The translations under genes were made by a program, and so were the position numbers. 64,000 nucleotides of DNA from Candidatus Hydrogenedentota bacterium (GTDB taxonomy: Bacteria; Hydrogenedentota; Hydrogenedentia; Hydrogenedentales; SLHB01). The notes under the pieces are model-generated. The model searched no databases and was not told where the DNA came from. It saw nothing but the letters and a program-made list of their open reading frames with translations. This document shows, one piece after another, positions 50,374-59,197 of the stretch (positions are counted from its first letter, which is position 1; every line of letters starts with the position of its first letter). The stretch lies in NCBI GenBank assembly GCA_020848835.1, contig JADLHJ010000064.1, forward strand, positions 1 through 64,000, read 5' to 3'.

Positions 50374-53288
50374 TGCAGACTTTCACGCCCTGGTCGCATG
50401 CAATCGCCGATATTGCGCTTCCGTGGATTCTGCAGTCGATTATTATTGCAGCCTGCGCGCTCGTCCTCGCGCGCGTGCTGCGCCGCAAAGGGCCGGCCGT
50501 AGAGAACGTCGTGCTGCGCTTCGGCCTCGTCGCGCTCTGGCTCGCACCGGCGGCGACGATACTGTTCTCGTCTCTGCAAATTAATGGTGTAAGTGTGGCC
50601 CTGCCGCAACCCGCTCCGGAGCGGTCATCAAGTTCTACTACAACCGAAGAAGCGCCCACTAAAACAGTGCCGCTCCTAATGCAACCCGTTTCGCAGCCAT
50701 TCGCAATACCGCAGGCGCAATCGGTAAATGCGCCAAGCATCACATCGCACATCGACCCACTCGCTACCGCCTACGCCGCCATCGTCTGCCTCTGGATATT
50801 CGGCGCGACGTTCTTGCTGCTGCGCCTCGCTGCGTTGTACGCAACATTGCTCCACGTACGCTGGAACGCAGCGCACGCGCCGGCACCCTTATGCGAACTA
50901 CTCGATAAACACAGCGCATCGATGAACATTCGATCACCGCACATCCGCGCACACCATCGCGTAAACGGCCCCTGCGTCACAGGCCTCCTGCGCTCCACGA
51001 TTCTGCTACCACCCAATTTCGGGGCGAGCGATCCCCGGCTCATCGAGTCCGTGCTCCTACACGAACTCTCCCACGCAAAACGCCGCGACTGCGCGTGGAA
51101 TCTGCTCGCTTACATCACTGCGTCGATACTCTGGTTTCAACCGCTGTTATGGCGCATCCGCCGCAGACTCGACGAAACCAGCGACCTCATCGCCGACGAC
51201 TGCGTGATCCACCACCGCCGCGAACCCGTCGAATACGCGCGCCACCTCGCCGATCTCGCCGAGACATGCATGCCCACCCGCGCAGAGTCCCTCGCCAGCG
51301 CAGGCATCGCGCCAAGCAAATCCGAACTTATTAAACGCGTCCGCCGCATCCTCGACGTAAACCGCCTCATCCAACTCCGCACCTCACGCAAACTCGTCGC
51401 CGCAATCGCACTGATCGCCGCACTGATCACCACCGCCACCGGTGTAATCGGCGCAGAATCCGGCGGCGACTACGCCATCGATCCCATCGAAGGCACCGTA
51501 TACTCCGCCAAAGGCGAACCTATCGCTGGCGCTACCGTTCAAATAGGCGAAACGATACCGGATGAAACGGCAAGCACTTACACATGGAAGATAATTGCGT
51601 CGGCAACAACAAGCCCCGACGGAAGATTTTCGCTCGGCAAACAATACGCCACGCAGCTCGATCGCTTTCGCGAACTTCATATCACCGCGCCGGGGCATAT
51701 CGGCGAGGAGTTGTTGATGCAATCGGACACGCAGCACCCACAGCGATTCTTCTCGGACTACTACGGCAGGCCGATGCCAACCGCAGATTCCGTGCTGTGG
51801 CCGTCGCGTCCGATCAATGGCCAGATTGCGGACCTCGACGGCAAACCCGTGGTAGACGCCACCGTGAGGTTAAGTGGATATAGCCACACGACAAAAAGCG
51901 ATTCCATCGGGTGCTTCGTTCTTGAGGTGCCGGATTTCTCCTCGGACACGCAACATGAAATGAGTTGCTCTCTTGAAATTACCCACCCCGACTATCTACG
52001 CGCATCGACGGAGGTTCGATATTCTTCAAACGATATTCTCGTAAAGCTCGATCGGGGCGTATTGTTGACTGGCGCCATCAGGGATCGCGAGTCGGGAAAA
52101 GGGATCGCGAATATGCTGGTGACGGCAAGGCCGGCGCGAGGCACAGAAGTGACGGCCACGTCCGATGCTTCCGGCAGCTATAACGTTCGTGTGCCCGCCG
52201 GAAAAATTGAGCTTTCGGTTACACGTGGCCGCGTGAAAGATCCGCTATCCAACAATTTCGCAAGCAGCAAGCAAGGCATCACGCTCTTTGTCGCCGAAGG
52301 AGAGAACAAATCCGACGTTGACTTGGATGTCGTCCGCGGCCACGTCGTCCGTGGGCGCGTAGTGGATTCCATCTCCAAACAGCCCGTGCCGGATGCTTAC
52401 TTCCTGCTCGCGGTTGACGGAAGGGACGAGCAATCGCGCGAGGGGCGTTACGCCGTACAAACCGATAAGCAAGGTGATTTTGTAGTCACCGGCATACCCG
52501 CCGGTAGCTTCACGTTTATGAGTATGCCCAGAGGCAATGAAATTGGCGTTCGCAAAACGCCGCTAAGTGTTCCGCTCGATGGCGATCCCGCTCCGGTTGA
52601 ACTAATCGCAATTCGGACCATCACCGATACCACTCAACCGCCAATCGAGCAATTGGTCACAGGGAAGGTACTCAACCCCGATGGCACTCCCGCGGGCCTT
52701 GCCATCGTCGAAGCGTATTCCGACTCTCCGGGACGCCGTGGAATGGAATTCTGCCGCAGTGCGCCCAATGGCACCTTCGGTATTGCCTTTGGACATTCGA
52801 ACATGGCCGGCCCGGGAGAGTTTCGTGCCTACGACTTAAGCAAGCAGTTCGCGGCTGTTATCGAAGTTGCTGATGTCAACGCACCGCCGCAGCCCTTCGT
52901 AATTCGGCTCGAACGCGGCGCGACATTTGGTGGCAACGTCCGCGACGAAAAAGGATCGCCGCTCTCAGGAGTATCCGTCGTCGTTTCACGCATGGTTCCA
53001 TCGGGAAACGGGTTCGCGCAATACGCAGTATGCCGCGGAATCACGGATGGAGAAGGACGTTACCGCACCACTCCGTTCATTCCCTCATCCAGAGACGCGG
53101 CCGCTTCGCTGACATGCCAGGCACTGCGCGGCGAACTCGGGCAAAAGTACGGATGGCCAGTACGGCCGGAAGGCGCATATACGCCTTTGAACACGAAGCC
53201 AGGCGCGCACACAGACGGCTTGGACTTCACCCTTACGATCAACGGCGGTGACGCATATTTCGCTGCGACACCCGCAAAGGCAAAATAA
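50370..53288 (+). CDS. M56 (BlaR1-type) metalloprotease fused to CarboxypepD_reg domains
   Basis: About 972 residues (GTG 50370, or ATG 50373 one codon later). The N-terminal third is an M56 membrane protease with transmembrane helices (about 16-36, 48-68, 130-155) and the zinc motif HELSH at 231-235, then DETSDLIADD as the third-ligand region; a last helix lies near 345. The penicillin-binding sensor of BlaR1 is absent. Instead the periplasmic part (about 370-972) is a series of carboxypeptidase-regulatory-like beta domains (EGTVYSAKGEPIAGATVQIG; GQIADLDGKPVVDATVRLSG; GNVRDEKGSPLSGVSVVVS). Likely senses an extracytoplasmic signal and relieves the repressor; the signal is unknown. Confidence 0.88.
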   Translation: MMQTFTPWSHAIADIALPWILQSIIIAACALVLARVLRRKGPAVENVVLRFGLVALWLAPAATILFSSLQINGVSVALPQPAPERSSSSTTTEEAPTKTVPLLMQPVSQPFAIPQAQSVNAPSITSHIDPLATAYAAIVCLWIFGATFLLLRLAALYATLLHVRWNAAHAPAPLCELLDKHSASMNIRSPHIRAHHRVNGPCVTGLLRSTILLPPNFGASDPRLIESVLLHELSHAKRRDCAWNLLAYITASILWFQPLLWRIRRRLDETSDLIADDCVIHHRREPVEYARHLADLAETCMPTRAESLASAGIAPSKSELIKRVRRILDVNRLIQLRTSRKLVAAIALIAALITTATGVIGAESGGDYAIDPIEGTVYSAKGEPIAGATVQIGETIPDETASTYTWKIIASATTSPDGRFSLGKQYATQLDRFRELHITAPGHIGEELLMQSDTQHPQRFFSDYYGRPMPTADSVLWPSRPINGQIADLDGKPVVDATVRLSGYSHTTKSDSIGCFVLEVPDFSSDTQHEMSCSLEITHPDYLRASTEVRYSSNDILVKLDRGVLLTGAIRDRESGKGIANMLVTARPARGTEVTATSDASGSYNVRVPAGKIELSVTRGRVKDPLSNNFASSKQGITLFVAEGENKSDVDLDVVRGHVVRGRVVDSISKQPVPDAYFLLAVDGRDEQSREGRYAVQTDKQGDFVVTGIPAGSFTFMSMPRGNEIGVRKTPLSVPLDGDPAPVELIAIRTITDTTQPPIEQLVTGKVLNPDGTPAGLAIVEAYSDSPGRRGMEFCRSAPNGTFGIAFGHSNMAGPGEFRAYDLSKQFAAVIEVADVNAPPQPFVIRLERGATFGGNVRDEKGSPLSGVSVVVSRMVPSGNGFAQYAVCRGITDGEGRYRTTPFIPSSRDAAASLTCQALRGELGQKYGWPVRPEGAYTPLNTKPGAHTDGLDFTLTINGGDAYFAATPAKAK

Positions 53289-53290
53289 TC

Positions 53291-54577
53291 ATGCTGCTCG
53301 CAATTTCATTCGCACTGCTCGCTGCCGCGGAGCGCGTCTCAATTGCAGGCGCCATCTTCGACAACGCGGATGCACCAATCGAAGGCGCGACCGTATACGT
53401 ATACACCGCACGAACGAAAGAAGGCCCGAACCTGCTCTGCCCGTCCTGCTACGCCGATTGCGGCAAGCGCTTCGTAACGCAGTCCGACGGTTCCTTCCAA
53501 TTGGAAGGCCTCGATCCGTCACTTATCTTCAATCTGCTCATCGTGCGCCGCGAGTACGCGCCGCTCCTCATCGAACGCATTGACCCGCAATCCGGCCCGG
53601 TCAAGGCGAAGATGTCCCGCATCGATCCCGCACGCCTCGCCCCCGACCATTCCGTACGTGGGCGCGTGATCAATTCCGACGGCCAGCCCGTACGCGACGC
53701 TATCGTCGAGCCGGCATGGCTCGTCTTGGCGGATGGCTCGTGGACCGGTACCTTACGCAGCGGTATCGATAACATGTCCATCACAGACGAGCGCGGCGAG
53801 TTTGTCATTACGTCGGAGAAGCCTCTCAAAGAGATGACGATCAAAATATCCGCGCGCGGGTACGCGCCAAAGACTGGTGAAAAACTCGAACCGGCAACGC
53901 CGCAAAAAGATATCGCGGTTGTGCGTGGCGCGACGGTCTCCGGCCGTGTGTTTTTAAAAGGAGTGCCGCTGCAAAACGTTAGCCTGGGGCTTGTGCAAAC
54001 GCGGTCCGCACGCGGTCCCGACGAATTTCTTGGTCCGATGGAAGTAACGACGAACGATTCAGGACGTTTCTCTTTCTACTGCGTTGCACCGCAGCAGGAT
54101 TATTACATCTACGGAATCCACGACAGCTTTGCCCCCTACGGTGCGCTCGCAATTAATTCAGTCACGGTCCATCGCGATGGTGAATCCGTAGACCTTGGAG
54201 ACCTGACAGCAGAAAAGGGGAACAACCTCAGCGGGACCTTGAAAACCTCCGACGCCACTCCGCTCCCAACAGACACCCACCTAATCATTTCCCGCGACAA
54301 TGCCTGGCATTGCTCGTTTATTAAGGTGGGGGAGAAAGGCAACTTCGACGTCACGAACCTCCCGTCCGAATCCTACAGCATCTCCGTGCACTGTCCGGGC
54401 TATGCCATCTCGACCAAGAACGAAAGCTACTCCTATCGCAGCCTCAGGGGCCTCATCACCCGCGACCTCGAAAACCTCACCATCCTCCTCGACCCCGCCG
54501 CGCCAGACGCCCCCCGCCAATCCGAACCCTTCCGCCCCGAACTCGCCGGCAAACTCATCGCCGGCGTCACGAACTAA
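53291..54577 (+). CDS. Secreted carboxypeptidase-regulatory-like protein with CPxCYxDCGK motif
   Basis: 428 residues. A short signal peptide is followed by CarboxypepD_reg-type domains (AGAIFDNADAPIEGATVYVY; GRVINSDGQPVRDAIVEPAW; VSGRVFLKGVPLQNVSLGL). A three-Cys motif LLCPSCYADCGKR sits at about 48-60, before SFQLEGLDPSLIFNLLIVRREY; it could bind metal or form a disulfide. No catalytic site is visible. It starts two bases after the M56 stop, so it is the third gene of the operon and a likely regulatory target or partner of the sensor. Confidence 0.75.
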   Translation: MLLAISFALLAAAERVSIAGAIFDNADAPIEGATVYVYTARTKEGPNLLCPSCYADCGKRFVTQSDGSFQLEGLDPSLIFNLLIVRREYAPLLIERIDPQSGPVKAKMSRIDPARLAPDHSVRGRVINSDGQPVRDAIVEPAWLVLADGSWTGTLRSGIDNMSITDERGEFVITSEKPLKEMTIKISARGYAPKTGEKLEPATPQKDIAVVRGATVSGRVFLKGVPLQNVSLGLVQTRSARGPDEFLGPMEVTTNDSGRFSFYCVAPQQDYYIYGIHDSFAPYGALAINSVTVHRDGESVDLGDLTAEKGNNLSGTLKTSDATPLPTDTHLIISRDNAWHCSFIKVGEKGNFDVTNLPSESYSISVHCPGYAISTKNESYSYRSLRGLITRDLENLTILLDPAAPDAPRQSEPFRPELAGKLIAGVTN

Positions 54578-54933
54578 TTCGCATCTATTTCCGACTTCTT
54601 GAGTCGACTCCCGTACTTATCTTCAGCGGTAATTCTTCGTTCCCTTCGTGTCTTCGTGGTGAATTAAATCTTAATGACTTCGTTGCGTTAATCGCAGTTT
54701 CGGTCATTGTCGTCAATTATATAGAGGTCGTTTCGCGTGCGGATTCAACTATCAAGTGCAAAACGTAATCGCGACAATACGTCCCGTCAAGCATTGATGG
54801 CTTAATTCGCATCGGCGCAACCTTCGGACCCCTTGTTTCCCAAAGGACTCGATCCGTGTGATCCGCCCGATCCGCGGTCAGGAAAGTGCAACGCACTGGA
54901 CAAGATAGTAGAAGGTGTCGCTGTAGGCGGTGG
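54578..54933. other. Convergent intergenic region, 356 bases
   Basis: Contains three CTTCGT units within 54634-54660 (CTTCGTTCCCTTCGTGTCTTCGTGG), the kind of text often seen in dispersed intergenic repeats, and a GATCCG-rich stretch near 54848-54878. No supported gene, RNA or T-tailed terminator was found. Confidence 0.45.
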
Positions 54934-56868
54934 TCACCAGCCCCCGCCGCCGCCGCCTCCGCCACCCCCGCCGGAGGAACCGCCGCCGCCACCGCCTGAG
55001 GAGCCGCCGGAGCTCTTGCCCGGCGCGGTCGATGACGACGCAATTTCAGCGGCCATCGCGCCGGCGATGGCGCCGGAGAATCCCGACATGCCGCGCCGCT
55101 CCCACATGTTGCCGCGGTACCAATAGGGGCGGTACGCGTTGTAACGCGGGTCGTCTTTCTCCGCGTTTGTGATTTCGGAAGTGAAGCGTTCGGCCCACTC
55201 CTTATCGAGGTCTAACGCCATCGCGTAGGGAAAGTACGCGTTGAACTCGGTCGCCTCGGGCGTCGTCATAACGGCCGAATTCGGCAGCCGGCGTCCACCT
55301 TCGAGATACGCGCGGAAGCCGTCGATCTCGTCCAGCGCGCGCCGGCCCAGTTTCGTCGGCGATTTCATTAGGTGATAGAAGAACCAGTTGATGCCTGCGA
55401 GAACTACAATGAGCGGAAGCACCCAAGCAGCATTGCTCCCAAAGAGCATCGCCATCACAAAAATCTCTGCCGCAAAAAACGGCGTCGCAAACGCGGTGAT
55501 AAACACCGCACCGCCAAGCTGCGCAACGCCCTTAAAGGCAAACCGCCACGAAGAAACGACAGCGAACAGCAGCACCAGACAACCAAAGGTCCAAATGGTC
55601 AGCCAAATGCAAAGAAATAGAAGCGGCGCATCCGCCTTATGCGGCGAAAGATACACCGCCGCCGCAATCGTCGCCATGGCGAGACAGGTGCCCGGCAGCG
55701 CATAGCTGACGTTAGACAGGAAATACTTGGTTTCGTATCGCGTGCGGAGACTGTCGTGACACGCCTGAATCGCTTTCGCAATGCGCGCGTGATTGCTTTG
55801 CTTGAAGATGATCGAATCGCCGTAACCGTTGAAAAGCGTTTTCAACACCGCTTGTTCCTCGGGAGTGATATCAGCGTCTCCACTGGCGAGCCGATCCACG
55901 GTGAAATATTTGTCGCCTTGCGAAATCTCGACGGCCTTCTTCACCGCGAGACTCACCAGCGCCGTCGCAAAGGTCTGATTATCAAAACCCATCTGCGTGA
56001 GATAGCGCATCGTGGCGGGGCTGTAATCTTTCGGCGGCTCCGACCGCGCACGAAACTCGCCCGGCGCAGGATCGCGGCCGACCAAAAACCATGCGAAGAT
56101 AAAATAGGCGACCGTCGCGAAGCTGCCAAAGAGGGTAATGCGTATAGCGCGGTTGTCCGCCGCCCACTTCTTCAAGTCATCGGAAATCGAAGGGCGTGTG
56201 ATGTGCCCCTTGGGAAAGATGACCGAGATGGTAAAGCCTTCTTCCGCTTGCAGCGACCGCGTGGTGCGGAATACGACATCGCCGTTCGCATCGTGCGACG
56301 ACTCGCAGGCCTTTTCCGTCGAACCTTGCGGTCCCGTGTACCCATTCAATTCGAGCTGGCCGGAATCAATGACGCTAGGCAGGTGGACACGCGCTTCGGC
56401 GGACTCAATAGGGAAGGTCCATCCGTTGCCGGTCACATTCCAATAGACTTCGTCGGTGTCCTTCCAATACGCGATCTGGTGTCGCGTGCGATACGTAATG
56501 GTGTACGTATGCTCGCCCCGCGACACATACGAATTCGGATCGCCGAGATAGGTGCGCACACCGTTCGATTGCGCCGCTTGGTGATATGGCACGGGCACGC
56601 CGTCGAGCAGCGCCTCCTGCATCTCGAAAGTCGTCGTGAAACGCGTCAGCCACGATGCCTTGTAGTTCGTGGGAAAGTCGCGGTAGATACCGTGGTTGAT
56701 GTCCTGATTCAGCACATACACGCGAATCGTCTCGCGCACGAGAAGGGTAGCATCGGTATTGACAGTGACTTCGGACTGGAAAGAGAGGATACGTTCGCTC
56801 TCGTTCTCCTGTGCCACAGAAACTGCCGCGAAGACAAAAACCGCCACGCACGCGATAAAACGGCTCAT
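54934..56868 (-). CDS. DUF2207 membrane protein
   Basis: 644 residues. Signal peptide (1-19), an extracytoplasmic DUF2207 domain (about 25-235: ILSFQSEVTVNTDATLLVRETIRVYV, INHGIYRDFPTNY, YRTRHQIAYWKDTDEVYWNVTGNGW), a transmembrane helix near 250-270, a cytoplasmic winged-helix-like segment (PATMRYLTQMGFDNQTFATALVSLAVKKAVEI), more helices (about 385-490), and a C-terminal Ser/Gly tail ending in Trp. This is the usual family architecture; function is unknown. Its ATG overlaps the stop of the MscS gene by four bases, implying coupled expression. Confidence 0.88.
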   Translation of the reverse strand: MSRFIACVAVFVFAAVSVAQENESERILSFQSEVTVNTDATLLVRETIRVYVLNQDINHGIYRDFPTNYKASWLTRFTTTFEMQEALLDGVPVPYHQAAQSNGVRTYLGDPNSYVSRGEHTYTITYRTRHQIAYWKDTDEVYWNVTGNGWTFPIESAEARVHLPSVIDSGQLELNGYTGPQGSTEKACESSHDANGDVVFRTTRSLQAEEGFTISVIFPKGHITRPSISDDLKKWAADNRAIRITLFGSFATVAYFIFAWFLVGRDPAPGEFRARSEPPKDYSPATMRYLTQMGFDNQTFATALVSLAVKKAVEISQGDKYFTVDRLASGDADITPEEQAVLKTLFNGYGDSIIFKQSNHARIAKAIQACHDSLRTRYETKYFLSNVSYALPGTCLAMATIAAAVYLSPHKADAPLLFLCIWLTIWTFGCLVLLFAVVSSWRFAFKGVAQLGGAVFITAFATPFFAAEIFVMAMLFGSNAAWVLPLIVVLAGINWFFYHLMKSPTKLGRRALDEIDGFRAYLEGGRRLPNSAVMTTPEATEFNAYFPYAMALDLDKEWAERFTSEITNAEKDDPRYNAYRPYWYRGNMWERRGMSGFSGAIAGAMAAEIASSSTAPGKSSGGSSGGGGGGSSGGGGGGGGGGGW

Positions 56869-59102
56869 TCGCCTTCGTCCTTGTTAGCTGACGGCGCTGT
56901 GACAGCGGCCTTGGGTGGCGACACAAACTGGATGCCAGCGTCGCGAAACGATCCTTCAATCATGTGCCGCAGATCGCTGCTCACAATTCGTCCGTCCGGT
57001 GTCGTGCGCAAATCAAGCCAAAAGTTCACTTCAAATACAAAAGCGTTGTCGAGAATTTCGCTGAAGAGTACGGAAGGTTCCGGCGTCTTTAAGACCTGTC
57101 CGTGGCTGTTCAACGCCTTTTCAATCAACCGCGTCGCGTCACGCGAGTCTGTTTCGTGCGCGACTTTCACCGTCAACGAATGCCGCGCCTTCGAATCGTT
57201 GTATGTCCAATTCACGACGTTACGTTCGAGGAGCACGCTGTTCGGCACGAGAATGTCCACGCCGGTGTACGTCGCGATGCGCGAACAGCGCGCGCCAATC
57301 TCCGCCACCAGCCCCCGCTGGCCGTCCACTTCGACGATGTCACCGATCTTGATCGGGCGCTCGGCCATGAGAATCAGGCCGCTGATGAAGTTGTTAATCA
57401 GCGTTTGCGCGCCAAAACCGACGCCAATAGCCAGCGCGCCGCCAAAGAAGGTAAACACGGTTAACGGAATGTTCACGGTGTTCAGCGCGAACAACACGAT
57501 CATCGCGAGCAGACCGTAATGAAGCACACGTTCGATGGTTGCTGCCGCGGTGCGGTCGATGTGCTGGCGGGAGTTCAGGGCCCGCCGCAGCATGCGCGTA
57601 ATAACGCGGGTAATTGTCAGCCCTATGGCAAGAATCAAAAACGCGATAAATATTTTCTTGATCGTCAGCGGCCGCGCATCGATCGTAAACAGCTCGCGGT
57701 CCCAAATCCGCTGTGCGGTTTCACCGAACTGTTGCAAGCGTTCGCCGAGCGATTGCCGCTGTTCGACCTCCGCGATTTCGGTCAGTACGCGTTGGGTCAA
57801 CTTTTCCGCGCGATCATTCGCGGCCAGCGCTAGCGCAATCTGGTCGAGCTGGCCGGTGCGCAACTTCAAAAATGTCTGCGTATTGTCCAGCGTGTTGACA
57901 CTCTGCTGCATTTGCGACAAACGTTCGCCAAGCTCGCGCACTTCCGCGCGCAACACATCTTCGCGCAATTCCTGGGTCTGCCGCGATGCCGCCAGCGACT
58001 TGACGTAATCGTCCAATCGCTCGCGTTGTTGGCGCAGCGGAAACTTCTTTGGTTCGGTGTGCAGCGCATAGCGTGCGCTCCAGAGTTCCGTGATGTGATA
58101 CAGCGTGTCCATCCGCTCGCGCAGCAACAGCGATTTCTCCTGCGCCGCCTCCGCCTCAATGCGCCGCAAGTCAACCGCTGCCTGATTTACAGCATATTCT
58201 TCGTCTTCGATCGAGCTATCTAACGCGACGCGCGCATCTTCGAGTTTCTTGCGCGACTTGTCCCGCTGCAGATCCGCCTCTGTGCGTTCCTTCTCCAAAG
58301 CTTCGCGTTCGGAATTGATCTCTTTGCGCCGCGCCTCAAGGTCGTCCGGACGATAGGTAATCTTCGATTCCGCGTCTTTGCGCTTGCGATCCGCGAGATC
58401 GAGTTCTTTGTCTCGCAGTTCGACACGCGCCTGCGTAACCTCTATGGAAAATTCCGCGGCGTTCTTCCGCGTCTGCCACAACTCCCGCTTCGCCAGGGCT
58501 ACTTGCACCGCCCACTCAAGCGCTGGGCGTTGAGCGTCGTCCTTGTTCATCGTGAACTTTTCGTTCGCGACGGAATACTCGCCCTCGACTTTCTTCAACT
58601 CTTGTGCGGCGGTATTAGCCTGGTCTTTAGCCTGATCGAGCGACCGCTGCGCGATCTCGCGCTGCGTTACGCGCGCATCCACCGCGTCGCGAAAAGTATC
58701 GACAAACCATGGCGTGTATGGGGGCGGCTCTGGCAAACCGGCATACGACGCGATTTCAGCGTCCACCGCGCCCATCGAACGCTTCGTCTCTGTAAGCATA
58801 TCGATCGCGTCGTTGTGTATCTCAAAAACGCTGCGCGTCTCGCGCAGCCGCAGCGCATGATCGGTGAGTTCCTGGACAGACACGCCGAGCTGTGCGGCGC
58901 GCTCCTCGGTCGCAAAGGCTTCGGCTTGCTGTATCTTCTGGTCGTACTCTTCGATGCGTTGCGAAAGCTGCGCACGAATCTGCGCGAAGGGATCGACGGG
59001 TGCCTCGGCCTTTTCTTGCGCGAAAGAGAAATAGGCGAAAAACGCCGCGCAACAAAGCGCAACGTAAAATGGAATCGATTTGGCCCCAAAGAATCCGCGC
59101 AT
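56865..59102 (-). CDS. Large MscS/MscK-type mechanosensitive channel
   Basis: 745 residues or so from ATG 59102, supported by a near-consensus promoter ending only 25 bases upstream. Signal-like helix (about 8-28), a long periplasmic coiled coil (about 40-430, rich in E/R/Q/A), then transmembrane helices and an MscS core: TVFTFFGGALAIGVGFGAQTLINNFISGLILMAERPIKIGDIVEVDGQRGLVAEIG, with the pore-lining Gly/Ala helix, and a cytoplasmic beta/alpha-beta end with ILVPNSVLLERNVVNW. Opens under membrane tension to release solutes. It is much longer than MscS, as in MscK. Co-transcribed with the DUF2207 gene. Confidence 0.92.
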   Translation of the reverse strand: MRGFFGAKSIPFYVALCCAAFFAYFSFAQEKAEAPVDPFAQIRAQLSQRIEEYDQKIQQAEAFATEERAAQLGVSVQELTDHALRLRETRSVFEIHNDAIDMLTETKRSMGAVDAEIASYAGLPEPPPYTPWFVDTFRDAVDARVTQREIAQRSLDQAKDQANTAAQELKKVEGEYSVANEKFTMNKDDAQRPALEWAVQVALAKRELWQTRKNAAEFSIEVTQARVELRDKELDLADRKRKDAESKITYRPDDLEARRKEINSEREALEKERTEADLQRDKSRKKLEDARVALDSSIEDEEYAVNQAAVDLRRIEAEAAQEKSLLLRERMDTLYHITELWSARYALHTEPKKFPLRQQRERLDDYVKSLAASRQTQELREDVLRAEVRELGERLSQMQQSVNTLDNTQTFLKLRTGQLDQIALALAANDRAEKLTQRVLTEIAEVEQRQSLGERLQQFGETAQRIWDRELFTIDARPLTIKKIFIAFLILAIGLTITRVITRMLRRALNSRQHIDRTAAATIERVLHYGLLAMIVLFALNTVNIPLTVFTFFGGALAIGVGFGAQTLINNFISGLILMAERPIKIGDIVEVDGQRGLVAEIGARCSRIATYTGVDILVPNSVLLERNVVNWTYNDSKARHSLTVKVAHETDSRDATRLIEKALNSHGQVLKTPEPSVLFSEILDNAFVFEVNFWLDLRTTPDGRIVSSDLRHMIEGSFRDAGIQFVSPPKAAVTAPSANKDEGE

Positions 59103-59127
59103 ACTCTCAAGTCCGGCGTTACTGCGA

Positions 59128-59156
59128 ATCGTAAGGACTCGCCGGTGCAGTGTCAA
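59128..59156 (-). promoter_or_regulatory. Near-consensus promoter of the MscS-DUF2207 operon
   Basis: On the minus strand: TTGACA (59156-59151), a 17-base spacer and TACGAT (59133-59128). The -35 is a perfect consensus. The leader to ATG 59102 would be about 19 bases. Confidence 0.7.
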
Positions 59157-59197
59157 TTGATTGCGCCGGAGCTACGCCGCAATTACCATATCGCCCC

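Noticed and set aside
55639..57519. 626-codon open frame on the plus strand
   Set aside because: It spans antisense across the DUF2207 and MscS genes, which have clear family motifs and a promoter; the antisense product has no recognisable domain.
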